Positions 49,001 to 59,380 of a stretch of DNA of 64,000 nucleotides are shown one piece after another. Position numbers and translations under genes: made by a program. Under the pieces are notes generated by a model. It had not been told where the DNA came from. It worked only from the letters and a program-made list of their open reading frames with translations, and searched no databases. How positions within the stretch are numbered: the stretch's first letter is position 1; each line of letters starts with the position of its first letter. Source of the stretch: Galaxea fascicularis (taxonomy: Eukaryota; Cnidaria; Anthozoa; Scleractinia; Euphylliidae); contig OX419339.1 of NCBI GenBank assembly GCA_948470475.1, forward strand, positions 8,695,502 to 8,759,501. The letters are read 5' to 3'.

Positions 49001-51053
49001 CTGGTACCTGAAGGACAACATCAGTGATCCTCAATTCGGTCAGCGCTTCCAGATCATTCTTGGGGGCCTACTTAGCATCTGTGGAAATGCTCAGAGGAGT
49101 GAGTTCACCAGGCAAGATGAGATCGTCTCTGATCTGACCCAGGTGGCTCAACTAGTTAAGAACGCTAAAGATTCTTCAAGAACGAACGTTCTTCAGCAAG
49201 AGTTAGCAGTGGTTGCTGGCAACATGTTTAGAAGCATGAGACTTCCTATAAGCCCGAGCTACGACGTCAAAGGTATGGACGTGCAAGCCTGTGGCTACTT
49301 CACTTCGAATTCTGCACCTCTGAAGCTCATTTTCAACAACGCAGACCCGTTTGGCGAAGACGTCCACGCCATGTTCAAAATCGGTGACGACATGAGACAA
49401 GACAGGCTCATCATGCAACTTGTGGGCATCATGAACAAGATCTGGTTACGAGAGGGAATCGATTTGAAAATAATCACGTACCAGTGCATAGCCACTGGCG
49501 TCGGTATGGGGATGGTTGAAATCGTTAAGGATTCGGTAACGCTTCGGGAAATCCACACCGAGCTTGGCCTGACTGGTTCTTTTAAGGATGAACCAATAGC
49601 GAGATGGATTCAAAAGTACAATGCTGGTGAGGAGAGCTTCCAAAGAGCTGTTGAGAATTTCACGGCTTCCTGTGCAGGCTACTGTGTAGCTACCTACGTC
49701 CTGGGAATCTGCGATCGCCATAACGACAACATCATGATCAAGAGAAGTGGCCACCTATTTCACATCGACTTCGCTAAGATCCTTGGAAACTCACAGATGT
49801 TTGGTTCATTCCGCCGTGATCGGGCTCCCTTCGTTCTGACTTCGGACATGGCGTTTGTGATTAACGGCGGTTACGAACCGAGTAGCCGTTTTCAGGACTT
49901 TGTGGACCTTTGTTGTAAGGCCTTCAATGTCATCCGATGCCATTCCAACTTGCTCCTAAACCTGTTGTCTTTGATGCTGAATTCCGGAATTCCCTGTTTG
50001 AGTAAGGTCGGTGATTTGAGGTACATACGGGATTCCTTACTGCCAGAGGCCTCGGAGGGGGAAGCCACGGCCGCCTTCACTCGACTGATAGAGTCCAGTC
50101 TCTCATCATGGTTTACTCAAGTGAACTTCTTCATCCATAACGTTGCGCAGATCCGAGACGTCAGTCAGCTGAGACTTTCAGCGGCAACCACGTCCAATCC
50201 AAGCTCTGTTCTTTCGTTTGTTCATGGCACATACTCTGTTGACACAGACGGCCTAATTGATTCTGCCCGAGTTGTGGACTTCCAGAAGCGCTACAGTCCT
50301 GAGAAGTATTACATCTACGTCGTGAACATTTGCCGCGACGGCGTTCAAGAACCATCGTTTGTGTTCCGTCGATTTAGTCATTTTCACGAATTGCATACAA
50401 AGCTCTCGGAGGCGTTCCCAGCCACGAACCTGCCGAGGCTTCCGAACAAGATCTACATCGGTCGGTCGCAGATCCGTGTAGTTGCTGAACGGAGACGAAA
50501 CGAGCTCGACCATTACATCCGACACTTGGTGATGATGCCGACGGAAGTGTCTGAATCTGATCTTCTGTACACCTTTCTCCATCCCTTGCGGCAGGACAAC
50601 CGAGAGGCGAGCTTGTTCTCGATTCGCTTACTCCCCGAAGAGAAACGAAACCGCGAGCGAGCCATTGGAGGAAACGTGAAGCTGTTGATTCGGCATGAAA
50701 GTGAAGCTCTTCGAGTCATGGTGATGCACGCTAAGGACTTGTCTCCGAGAAATCAGACAAGTCTGGCAGATCCGTACGTCAAACTTTACCTGTTGCCAGA
50801 TCCCATCAAGGCCACAAAGCTTAAGACCAAGATTGCACGCAAGACGCTCAATCCGACATTTAACGAAACCTTGTTGTACACTATGTCTGAGCGGGAGGTT
50901 CGTCAGCGGCATCTACAAGTAACTGTACTGGATCACGATTATGTCGGCGAGAACGAGTTTCTCGGTGGTGTACTGATAGATCTTTCGCAAGCTGATCTTA
51001 AGACATCAGTGGCCCACTGGTACACGTTGACTGACATTAGAAAACGGCGTTGA
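46044..51053 (+). CDS. PIK3C2: Class II phosphatidylinositol 3-kinase with C2 domain, single coding exon
   Basis: 1669 residues, uninterrupted. Class II PI3Ks make PI3P and PI(3,4)P2 on endocytic membranes. Order: a disordered Ser-rich N-terminus with a proline stretch (PPPRPPAPK); a Ras-binding domain (about 405-505); the first C2 (about 650-815); the helical PIK domain (about 856-1020); the kinase (about 1090-1365); PX (about 1412-1515, YSPEKYYIYVV); and a C-terminal C2 (about 1542-1669, VMVMHAKDL, ADPYVKLYLLPD). The ATP-binding lysine is K1112 in MFKIGDDMRQD. The catalytic loop ICDRHNDNIM is intact (D1224-N1229). The metal-binding motif reads HIDFAKILGN, so the glycine of DFG is alanine at 1244, unusual for the family. 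FGSFRRDRAPFVLTSDMA is the activation segment. Vertebrate PIK3C2 genes have about 30 coding exons, so a single exon suggests retroposition or intron loss; the frame shows no decay. Confidence 0.96.
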   Translation: MEKKMANLDNLMSFSSDEEDNVSVNSELSWQTILSSELNVGPSCRSGTESTRSLSPDFFISDSHQFSNGRSDNKYSVHHAQGTKLELRSPQSSFPFDGDHLRWIGFSSDIGTGPGTNLFDEEFKLRKSHSSDELSPPRSPVKRRNNIPRFPQGEFANYHDAFRPPLEFNSDRATNYSSEVQPIAETLKNTGRSTSYTSSLFVTLNNQHSDSGMQNANQSFASNASFGSGSEHPYGSITLKLKGDLSIRGSKEEILDSDKLPTDDHVFPVEITESTDKFTSSSNIRPLKVQLPAEGGGRNSVKSQKETASRSKSVPPPRPPAPKMSSRPFSASFPDKKSPCASLSSDRNAKFLFYGDGLFDVAKERNEEATAFSVAMTKIRSEFRWDDETNPGHVVSPTIPYDYETFPHHTEACIAIYTEGQQDTLKFTFNAHSPVNKIIELVLSCLSDDSKQIDWSSASVFVLKVCGHSEYLEANSILIQYGYVQECIKFGREIELVLLQSWQISRQLVRTEEDDFDESVPRNYKEFFDCPVSTAISEYGLTLLLEAFTDELVKLVEEMSNQSNPRFEPSRVIQSVKAICATLASLETEQVISSVKILKDLKNAVVSERVLPDKSFVYNALSKLQSAVLLLIEMYCDAFDTTFVPTRVDRPKLAGSIEVTAMTDNFRVHVAFANRLPLHWNQDFDSFEVQCGIYYGGRLSCPIEVTQQRKVSRHFFDQLRWDEWLQFSIQIRQLSRESRLCLTLYGIVPTGKSNTLNVARTPLGWVAAPLFDYKGVLASGTHLLGLWPDDAANPVGTCSSNLLHPSSVILQVEFECYLADIVFPDFDSNCWSVYDETDRCEPQASTADVYKHILEKDLFNELKPDESELLWEHRHYCKSVPKALPLILSAAPSWEYQYLPVIYSLLASWAPLKPVDAMELLKVSFPDTRVRATAVEWMEALVDDELCDYLPQLVQALKYEIYHDSSLIRFLVRRALGSVRVMHYLFWYLKDNISDPQFGQRFQIILGGLLSICGNAQRSEFTRQDEIVSDLTQVAQLVKNAKDSSRTNVLQQELAVVAGNMFRSMRLPISPSYDVKGMDVQACGYFTSNSAPLKLIFNNADPFGEDVHAMFKIGDDMRQDRLIMQLVGIMNKIWLREGIDLKIITYQCIATGVGMGMVEIVKDSVTLREIHTELGLTGSFKDEPIARWIQKYNAGEESFQRAVENFTASCAGYCVATYVLGICDRHNDNIMIKRSGHLFHIDFAKILGNSQMFGSFRRDRAPFVLTSDMAFVINGGYEPSSRFQDFVDLCCKAFNVIRCHSNLLLNLLSLMLNSGIPCLSKVGDLRYIRDSLLPEASEGEATAAFTRLIESSLSSWFTQVNFFIHNVAQIRDVSQLRLSAATTSNPSSVLSFVHGTYSVDTDGLIDSARVVDFQKRYSPEKYYIYVVNICRDGVQEPSFVFRRFSHFHELHTKLSEAFPATNLPRLPNKIYIGRSQIRVVAERRRNELDHYIRHLVMMPTEVSESDLLYTFLHPLRQDNREASLFSIRLLPEEKRNRERAIGGNVKLLIRHESEALRVMVMHAKDLSPRNQTSLADPYVKLYLLPDPIKATKLKTKIARKTLNPTFNETLLYTMSEREVRQRHLQVTVLDHDYVGENEFLGGVLIDLSQADLKTSVAHWYTLTDIRKRR

Positions 51054-52729
51054 AAATGTAAAACTCAAAATCTGCTTAAAGAGGCCGAACCCCGGCGCAA
51101 ACATTGGAAGAATAAGAGCACAAGATAGCTCTTTGCCCCCTTGCTGTCGTTCAATGGTACAGCATTGACGAGCTCAGCTTTTCCTCACCGACGGGATTGG
51201 CTACTTTTTAGGAGAATTCCCATTCAATGGAGGAACGTACCGCTTTCTTCTTTCCAGTTGTCGTGAAAAGACACATCAACAAAAACAAGTATATCAGCTG
51301 CGTAACTCACTGACTTACCTTCATGGTCGAGGTTGAATTGGATGTCAAACACTTTAATTTTAAGTCTCTGTTATCAATATCTTTAACGGCGGGACCTAAT
51401 TTTATTTATTGATTAGCTTGAGCAGTACATTTAATCCGAAATTGTGCTCCATAGATGTACCTAATGTTTCCATGGCATCAGCGCGTGCGCACAATTTGAA
51501 CGATTTGACAGGTGAATTTGGACGAAAAGCCACGATCTGAAGTTGATATTCCGTGGAATAATTTGTGCCCTCCATGTTTAGAATCCAAAAGAGAATAGCA
51601 TTGATTTCTACAATAGAACCTACATTTGGTTTCCTTTAGGATGCATGTAGTCTACGTATTAATCAGGACTGGTGCACTGGCGTTCTCTTTCTTTAAAGTT
51701 CTATTTTTCTTGGAATTGATCACGTGAAAGCCGACAGGCTCTTGGTAGAGAAACCTTTGTCCGTTTCAATTTGTCTTGAAAAACTGAGTGGCCTCCTTGC
51801 AACTAGGCTGTTTAACCATTATTTCGTATATTTGAAGTACCAGCCACTAAGGTCTCTTTTTTGTATGATTCTGCCCTTCGGGCTAATTTGTTCAAAACAT
51901 ATGAAAAAAATAAGGACAATTGAACTGAAGTTTTAGGTAGGTTTTTGGTCCATAGTAATCAGAAAGCACCAGGAAAGGCGTGTATGTTGTCACCGCTGTC
52001 TTACATGTAATACGTGAGCTCTGGAGTTCAGAATCCGGCCACTTGACGCGGCCGTCAATCTTCTTACGTTCATACCGCACTGCCTGTTTAGAAGTGAATT
52101 AGAATTTACCAGGCAGCCATGAACGAGGTCTTCAATGCCGTTGTACCAAAGGTATTTGTTTGTTAAGACTTTCCCTGCAATTTTCAGTACTGTTTGATCT
52201 CTGAACTTCAGAGTTCCGATTGTTTACGGCCCTAAAGGCCTGTAGTAATGCTCCTAACATTGTTGGTCAACAGTATCCAACATTACTGGCTCCAGCATGG
52301 TGGGCATGTTGGACCTAATACAATTGCATGTAGTTGGTCAACATTGTTGGTAGGATTGTTTTGTAACGAAAACCTGTAACAGGTTATTTTTATTATTACA
52401 TTTGTAGTTAGTCGGTAACGAAAGGAACTCGAATATCCTCTGAAGTTAGACGCATTAAGTTTGTACAAACGTCTACCGTTACTTAAGTATTGACCATGAC
52501 ATTTGTTTGGTCGATAAAAGATCCTTCTAGAACGGATAAACAAACAGGATAGTCTTGCCATAGAGTGGTAGGGTTCACACTAGAGATAAAGCCAGTTTAT
52601 TGCATTTTTTTTTGTTCGTGTCACTTATCTCGGGGCTTTTCGTGGATCTGAACTGATGTTTTGGCGTACCAGGCAATGTATTTTAATTACCCAATTTCGC
52701 GATACTGATCAATTTCTTCTCATCTTTCT
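51054..52729. other. 3' flank of the PI3K gene, intergenic
   Basis: Probably begins with the PI3K 3' UTR. I see no gene. A region with repeated CAACATTGTTGG motifs (about 52255-52350) may be an old repeat. Confidence 0.5.
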
Positions 52730-52843
52730 GGCCCCGGTTGTTCAAACATTGGATAGCGCTATCCACCTGATAAGTCACTATCCAGCGGATAAGTCAGTGA
52801 TTGGGAAAGCCAATTCCGCTATCCACTGGATAGATATTTATCC
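52730..52843. mobile_element. Left part of a foldback MITE (GGCCCCGGTTGTTC family)
   Basis: It starts GGCCCCGGTTGTTCAAACAT like the palindrome at 20457 and contains repeated TATCCA-GGATA themes. The expected inverted right arm is missing and is replaced by the element starting at 52844. Confidence 0.6.
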
Positions 52844-52966
52844 GGGCCGAGTTGCTCGAATCACGGTTAGCGCTAACCGAAGTTAAATACCAAGACAACC
52901 TATAGGTTTTACTCCAACTTTATCCGGCAATGGTTAGCACTAACCATGCTTCGAGCAACTCGGCCC
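52844..52966. mobile_element. Foldback MITE, GGGCCGAGTTGCTCGAA ends
   Basis: GGGCCGAGTTGCTCGAA at the left and TTCGAGCAACTCGGCCC at the right are inverted. Inner arms GGTTAGCGCTAACC and GGTTAGCACTAACC extend the stem. It is 123 bp and non-coding. Confidence 0.8.
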
Positions 52967-54121
52967 TGATGGCTTAACAGAATCTAAGGAAATGTGATTA
53001 CCATGCTAGAGAGCTTCAAAATGCATACACCATGATCTCTCTTGAAAACACTAATGACAATCCGTAAGTGAATTTTTCGGTTTAATGGAAATAATTAAGC
53101 GACTTGAAATGGTGACAGTGGCAAACAAGTTAAGAAAAAGTTGTTTACCTCGCTAAATTCCTTGCCATACATTCATTTTGTGCATCGTGTACTCGTAAGT
53201 CGGTTTTCATTATACTAGTAGTCCTAAATACTTCACTACATTAGTAGTCTTAAATACTTATACTTTGCAGTTAATTGTGTAAGAAAGGATATTTATATAC
53301 ATTGCTTAAGGATATGTTGATATGAAAAACAATTGATGTACAATCACAATTTAATGATAATTATAGAACAATAAGACTATCAAAACTATCTAGTTTGTAA
53401 GCCAAGAAAAGGGAAACATTGCATCAATTTCTGACCGTTAAGAGCCACAGACTTCCTCCTCTGAAAGCTTTTTAATTTTCCCAATCCACGCACACTTTTT
53501 GGCCAAATGTATCCCTTTGAATACTCCTACTGTTTGTGATTAAAGGAGTTCCGAGAGAAGGCCATGAATTGGTAGTCCGTCTTCTTTAATATTTCGGGAT
53601 TAGGAAAATATTAAAAGTGCGAGAGTTATCCCCCTTGAGTCTTAAAGTTGCAGGTCCTTTCTCTCTTTCTTTCGTCCTCGTGTGCGCACGTGATTTGGTC
53701 TTCGAGAAAAAATATGCATGCAGATCACTGAAATCACAGTGTAAACTCTAAGAGCCTCATTCAAGAACGCAGATTACCCTTCAGTGATTTGCCTGACGAC
53801 TGGAGATAATTTGAGGCCTTTACTCTCGTTGGCTACCTGATATTTCATGTTTACTCTCATTGGCTGAAAGTTGATTCATTTGACAGCGTGGGAACTGTGC
53901 TTCGTGTCTATGAACTGGCTCAACCTGTGCAAAAATCACTGCAAAAAGGAAAAGTGTTCAGAGGTTGGATCCCACTGTTGGATCCTACCTTTTGTACTTT
54001 TAAGAGGACAGACATACATACGGGAACTCTTGTCACGTGTCGTCATGTGCGTGCGCATTGAAAACGTGGAAAGTCACTTCGTATTCAACACAAATTCCTC
54101 CTTGCTTGTGCTGGAAAACAA
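52967..54121. other. Intergenic, upstream of the HHCC zinc-binding gene
   Basis: Nothing recognised apart from the presumed promoter and 5' UTR of the gene at 54122. Confidence 0.5.
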
Positions 54122-57100
54122 ATGGAAGAAACCTTCGCTGAAGGTGGAAACGAGCACACTATTAAGCGGAGGAACCATGCAGGCCCATTACCAAGGGCCA
54201 TATATGACCTGTTTCTAAACTGCCTTCGCGTTCGCGTGCGCTCCGCAGCCACCCACCCTCGGTGGCAGTGTCAATGGCCGAGCGGACCGGATTTAAAAGC
54301 GGCGGGTTTTCCAAAACCGAAGGGAGGCATAACAAGACGGGAGAAATTTAAGAACTGGGCTGAAAGAATGGATGTACGGTTTGATGCCGAGGAAAATTGT
54401 GAAGTTCTTGTCTACAAACGAACTGGAAAGATAATTGTACCGATTGAAGACTTTGAGCCAGTCGTTAGAAAAGTTCATTCCGTTGGACATTACGATGCAA
54501 AGAAAACCTTTTCCCTGGTGAGTCTTAAATACAAGTTAAGTGCGACTATGGTGGTATATAGTTTGCGTAATTTTGTGCTGATTTGTTTGTTTTTCTTTAG
54601 TACTTAAAGTACCCATCCTAATAAATCAAACTAAACAGTTTTGTCCTGATTGTAAATTACGTCCTTTATAGCTTATCAGCTAACTTAATTTATTTTACAT
54701 GAAAATATGCTGCTTAAGATAAGCTTAAGGAGCCAGCACGAAACATTACAATTATGATGAGATTTTCTACATACTGATTCGATGAAACAGTCATTTTAAA
54801 TCTCAATTCACATTATCTTCTTTAGTCCTAATTAATTGCTAATAGCAATAAGTATAGGAAATCACACGACCTCGAGTGCAATTCAGGATTAATGGCCCGA
54901 TTTATACTAGAGACGGATCATCCGTCTGGGACGAACTTGGGCAAAGAACGATAGTTCGTCTGATAATTCGTCTGCGTATAAATACGGGCAAGCAGACGAA
55001 TTATCTGTCCAGACGAACTATCTGGATAATTCGTGTTCATCGACGAATTATCCAGATAGTTCGTCTGGACGGATGATCCGTCTGTTTGCCCGTATTTATA
55101 CGCAGACGAATTATCAGACGAACTATCGTTCTTTGCCCAAGTTCGTCCCAGACGGATGATCCGTCTCTAGTATAAATTGGGCCAATAAGTACGAGTGATT
55201 TTGGAAGTTCTCAAAATTGCACGAGCCTTTAGGTGAGTGCAATTTAAGAACTTTCAAAATCACGAGTATCTATTAATCCCAAATTGTATGAGAAGGTCGT
55301 ATGATTTTTTTATTTATTGTACATTCAACAAAATTACGAACTTACGCACCGTTGTCATGGAAACTTGATAGGTACTCCTACAGAGTACTATTTGGGATTA
55401 AACGTACTGCTCTTGACCAATCAAAATTGAGTAATTTTGTTGAGTGTACTATAAATTTAGTTATATTATAGAGGTATAATTTGCCAAAAAATGATTTGCT
55501 TTGTTAATTTAAGAGTGTGAGGTAAGTCCTGACAAACTGTGAGACAAACTATCAGACAACTATCAAAAGAGCTAATAATGCTTTTGATTAAAAGTGGGCA
55601 AGTTTAGAAAATAAATTTTCCAATTATCTGCTTGCCAGACAGACAGTGTATTTTTTTACCTTTAATATTGTATTGTCTTACTTGAGGTGCTTTGGATAAT
55701 TGAGAAGGTTTACTCAAGCTGCTTTACATACCAGGGAGTGTAGGCCAGTATCATGTTTCTCCTTTGGAAATTTCACTAATGTTTCATAACAAGATTCAAA
55801 ACCATATACCTGCAAGTGCTTTACAATATTTATTTTCTCAGTTCAGTGATGCCAGCCACTTTGATTAATACTTTAAAATAATTGTCCATGATTATATGCC
55901 AATGATATTAATAAACCTCACTTATTCAAAGAGCGGATATCTCTAACCAGTAGGTAAGTTGCTCTCCAGTGACAGTATAAAATGTAAATTGCACTGATAT
56001 GTTTTATTCATTGGATAGCAACTTATATGCTGGATAGAGATGTCCACCCTTTGAACTGGGGCCTGGTGTGTAGTTGCTATGTCAAAGGCAAATTCTTCAG
56101 TGTTTGGTTTGGAGGTTCATACATAGCATCAAAGCCAGGGCTGTCATTAAGGACCAGGTTGGGGGGGGGACTGAGAGAAAAAGTTTGGGATGAGTGGGGG
56201 TTGTGGGGGGGGCACTTAAGACAGAGGGTTTGGGAAGAGTGGGAGTCTGAGGAGGGGGGGTAGGTCTGATAGAGCTGTTAATGTAGATTATAAACCTAAT
56301 GAAAATACTTCCATGAATTCTTTATTCTAGGTCCAAGAAAAGTATACAGTGGGACATAGAGACTTTGGAATTGACAAGAACATTATAAGTATTGTAGTAG
56401 AAACCTGTCCGGCTTGTTTAATGAATGCAAGGCTGACAGGTAGCAATGGAATAAAAAATGGAGATAGTCATCACTTGTCAAATGGGGGGCGTCCTAATTA
56501 CATCCTCAAGGGGAAGAATTTATCTGAGGTTACATCCATGGTTGCTAATGTTCCAGATAGCAAGTGCATGTGGTTTGATAAATCTGGTAAGTACTCTCAA
56601 GCCCTGGTTACAGACTTGTCATTACAATCCTTCATTAAAGAATGGCTGGCCAATGGACAGTGTCAGATCAGACTTGAGTATTGACTGGGTGTATCCTTGG
56701 ATTTCCAGACATGTTTTTTGGTCATTTGCATTTTTAAAGAAAAATTTAATTTTGAGCGATGTGATAATCACGAGGGACATTGTTCATCCACCCACTTGGG
56801 GATCAGATTTTTTCCTAGTTCCCAGAAGATGCAAATATCTTTCATGGGCATTATTCATGTTCTCAAAAAGGACCACTGTTCATGCAGTCTTAGGGGTCAC
56901 TATCGCAAGAGTTAATGTTGTTCAAATTGTTCAAATTTGACCAGCCAAGAACAGGTCATGTCCGATCAAAGACTTGTTTGACCAGACAAACTTTGTTTCA
57001 GTCTTGTTTCTTGATTGATGAGAGAGGGCTCTGCTTAAGTGTTGTTAGGATAGACCAAAAACCTATGAGAGACAAATGATCATTATTCCTTACCATTTTG

Positions 57101-58883
57101 CACAGCAGAAGTAATAGCCGTAGGCTGGTACCTTCTGAATATAGCATACATACGGTGTGACAACCCAACTTGCACAAGAAGGGTCTGGTGTGATGAGCTA
57201 TGCCACTCAATATATTGTCACATGATACAATTATATTTAAACTGTTTAAGCAGTTTAGCTGAAGTATTGCCTGCAAGGCAGACACTAGAAAGGGAGGTAA
57301 AGCAAGGGGAGAAAGTATGGAGTGGGTCGGGAGGGAGCCGGCTTGATTTTCCTCTTTCCTTACCCTTTCTAGTACCTCTCATAGGCTAGCTGAAGTAGGA
57401 TGGAATTGTTTCATACTGTTTGAACCAACACCTGAACCAAAATACAAACTAGTACATGGAAGCATCAGACTGAGTATGGAGTGTAGCTGTCAACCCTAAC
57501 AAACGTTGTTTGAACAACATTGTGTGGAAGTCCTCTCGGAATTTTGGACAATCATTCTGATTTTTTTAGTCTATCGAAATGTAAATTTTGTTCAATATCC
57601 CATTTTTCTTTCTGCAATGTCCAGGAGCTGTGTCATATTTCCCAGACAAAGTGCAGATTCTCCCGGTTTCTGGGAAAATCTCTAGATTCCCATAAGAATT
57701 TTTTTTTCCTGAAACAGGCCTTGTTGGAGTTGAGAGCCCCCGTTAGTTGGTTGCACTTGTAGCAGTCATGGTTTTAACGTAGTTGGTAGATTACATTTTA
57801 CGTTTTGCGCACCTCTTTCTGGCAGTTCTTTCAGCTAACTTGGATTTTAATGGCAAACTACACGGCTTGGTAAATGAACTTAGAGGTGAGATTGGAGCCA
57901 CTTTAAGAGGGAGCAGGGATGCAAAAGACAGGCTCTTAAAGAGTGAGTATGACTGAAAACTGGTTTAACTGTTTTTCATTCATTTAATCTCCAAAGAGCA
58001 GCAAAGTTGATGCTTGATAAACAAAGAAGTAGCGAATGGCATAGCTGGAATTCAAAGTTTATCTTAAACCACATGCATTTGGAATGGTTTCATTGCCTTA
58101 TGCCATTCTGTAGATGAAAACCCGAGTCTGGCTGTTAACACAGTTCCTTGTCTGTTCCATCAAGTTTGACACGTGTGGATTGGTTGACCGCTGCTGTCTG
58201 TAACCAAACGAGGCTTTTTCGGGGACAGGTGGCCAGCCCATCACAGCCCCCATCCCACCTCGACCCAACCCTTAGGTAGAGTATGTAAAGTATGACAGGT
58301 CACAGCACCGGAGCGTAGGTTTCTTACTCTTTGCGAATAGTGTATGGGCTCTTTTACGTCACCTTTGAGTTCAACGTGTACCGGTGAAGGAGACAGGGCC
58401 AAAGGCTTAAAGTCATTACCCAGTGATGCGATCATCTGAACAGAGGCAGATGTTGAGCACACAGCCAGCATGATCTTACCAACTATATTTAAGACCCTGG
58501 TTTGAGGTCCAGTCCGAGGTATGAACCCACGATCTCAGCAACGCGCGGAAGTTCAGTACTTGGCTATTTGTGCACATGCGTTGTTGATTTTGTAGCCGGT
58601 TTAATGCCATTTTTCTCATTTTCCCGTAGAAATATCCGTTACTCAATTCATAATCCGAGAACACCGAATTTCATCGCCTCTCTTACCGGCGGAAATCCCA
58701 GAATACAACCAGGAATTTATAGACGATATGAAATCGCTTCTGGAAAGCTACAGACAGCAAGGAAAAGAGGAGCTGTATCGTGCAGACATGGAACTTTTGG
58801 CTGAGGCCTACAGAGGTTCTGGATACACGGACTTGTTTCTTGAGAGTGTAGAAGCCCTGATTCGATCACTGACATCAAGATAG
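54122..58883 (+). CDS. Integrase-type HHCC zinc-binding protein, four exons
   Basis: Exons 54122-54517, 56331-56586, 57826-57942 and 58630-58883 join in phase (1023 nt, 340 residues). Donors are GTGAGT, GTAAGT and GTGAGT; acceptors are TTCTAG, GGCAG and CGTAG. The open frames run past several exon ends, but the consensus donors and the good continuation of the next exons argue for splicing. Residues 119-161 form H-x3-H-x34-C-x2-C (VHSVGHYDAKKT, then ETCPACL), the zinc module found at the N-terminus of retroviral-type integrases and in host proteins such as NOL4 and KRBA2. The preceding KFKNWAERM and VPIEDFEPVV recall the NOL4 arrangement. No DDE catalytic core follows; instead there is a helical, charged C-terminus (LLESYRQQGKEELYRADMEL). 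A host gene with a domesticated integrase fragment is likely, with DNA or chromatin binding a guess. Function unknown. Confidence 0.75.
54894..55183. mobile_element. 290-bp near-perfect foldback element in intron 1 of the HHCC gene
   Basis: It begins GGCCCGATTTATACTAGAGA and ends with its inverted copy, with AAT repeated on both sides (54891-54893 and 55184-55186). The arms pair for well over 100 bp, built from GACGAACT and GACGAATTAT motifs, including short internal palindromes. It could form a long hairpin RNA if transcribed with the intron. Confidence 0.85.
55187..56330 (+). other. Remainder of intron 1 of the HHCC gene
   Basis: It contains an imperfect inverted pair (about 55190-55265, ATTTTGGAAGTTCTCAAAAT versus ATTTTGAAAGTTC) and G-rich low-complexity tracts at 56158-56262. 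No exon recognised. Confidence 0.5.
56587..57825 (+). other. Intron 2 of the HHCC gene
   Basis: A weak inverted pair flanks 57285-57373 (ACTAGAAAGGG versus CCCTTTCTAGT). Nothing else is supported. Confidence 0.5.
57943..58629 (+). other. Intron 3 of the HHCC gene
   Basis: No exon, RNA gene or repeat with defined ends is visible. Confidence 0.55.
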
Positions 58884-59153
58884 CACTCGCTAAAGCTTTT
58901 ATCTCGATAGCAATTTATGTCAATTCTACCTTTTCTGTATAGCTCTCTGCTAACGTTTAGTTTACATTTTCTGTCATAAAACCAAAGGTGCCTTTTCTTT
59001 AATCGCTAATTGATTATCAGTTTTTGTTTTCTGTCGTTTTGTTTTGTGTGTGTGTGTGTTTTTTTTTTATCGATTGTTTGCATATTGCTATTTATTTTTG
59101 AGAAAGCTTGAATGAGATAGCGTTTGTCTGGGGTTACGGTAGTATTCTTTCCT
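58884..59153. other. 3' flank of the HHCC gene
   Basis: Probably 3' UTR followed by a short GT-rich stretch and T-run (about 59043-59070). Confidence 0.5.
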
Positions 59154-59380
59154 GGGGTCCGTTTCTCGAAAGTCCCGTAAACTTTTCGGGCCCGAAAAGA
59201 CATTTCAAAAACTGCGATCCACTCAGTCTAAAAAGCTGGTCCTTTACTAAGATTTCAAGATACCAAAGGGAAAATTTGTTGCAAAATTTAATGCCTAGAA
59301 ACGTCTTCGTTTTTGAGGTACGAAGGAAATCATGGCACCCGAAAAGTTTCGGGGGTTTCGAGAAACGCACGCCTGGTCTT
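59154..59380. mobile_element. Foldback MITE, GTCCGTTTCTCGAAA family
   Basis: The left end GGGTCCGTTTCTCGAAAGTC and the right end (TTTCGAGAAACGCACGCC) are inverted around the shared core CGTTTCTCGAAA. Internal CCCGAAAAG motifs are also inverted. The exact borders are uncertain by about 10 bp. Confidence 0.65.

Noticed and set aside
46835..50912. Antisense open frames within the PI3K gene
   Set aside because: They are shadows of the long coding frame on the other strand, with no domain content.
54518..54607. Continuation of HHCC exon 1 into the intron
   Set aside because: A consensus donor (CTG|GTGAGT) and exact continuation of the zinc motif in the exon at 56331 favour splicing.
56587..56684. 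Read-through of HHCC exon 2 to a stop at 56684
   Set aside because: A perfect GTAAGT donor at 56587 joins in phase to 57826 and 58630, giving a longer coherent C-terminus. A retained-intron isoform remains possible.
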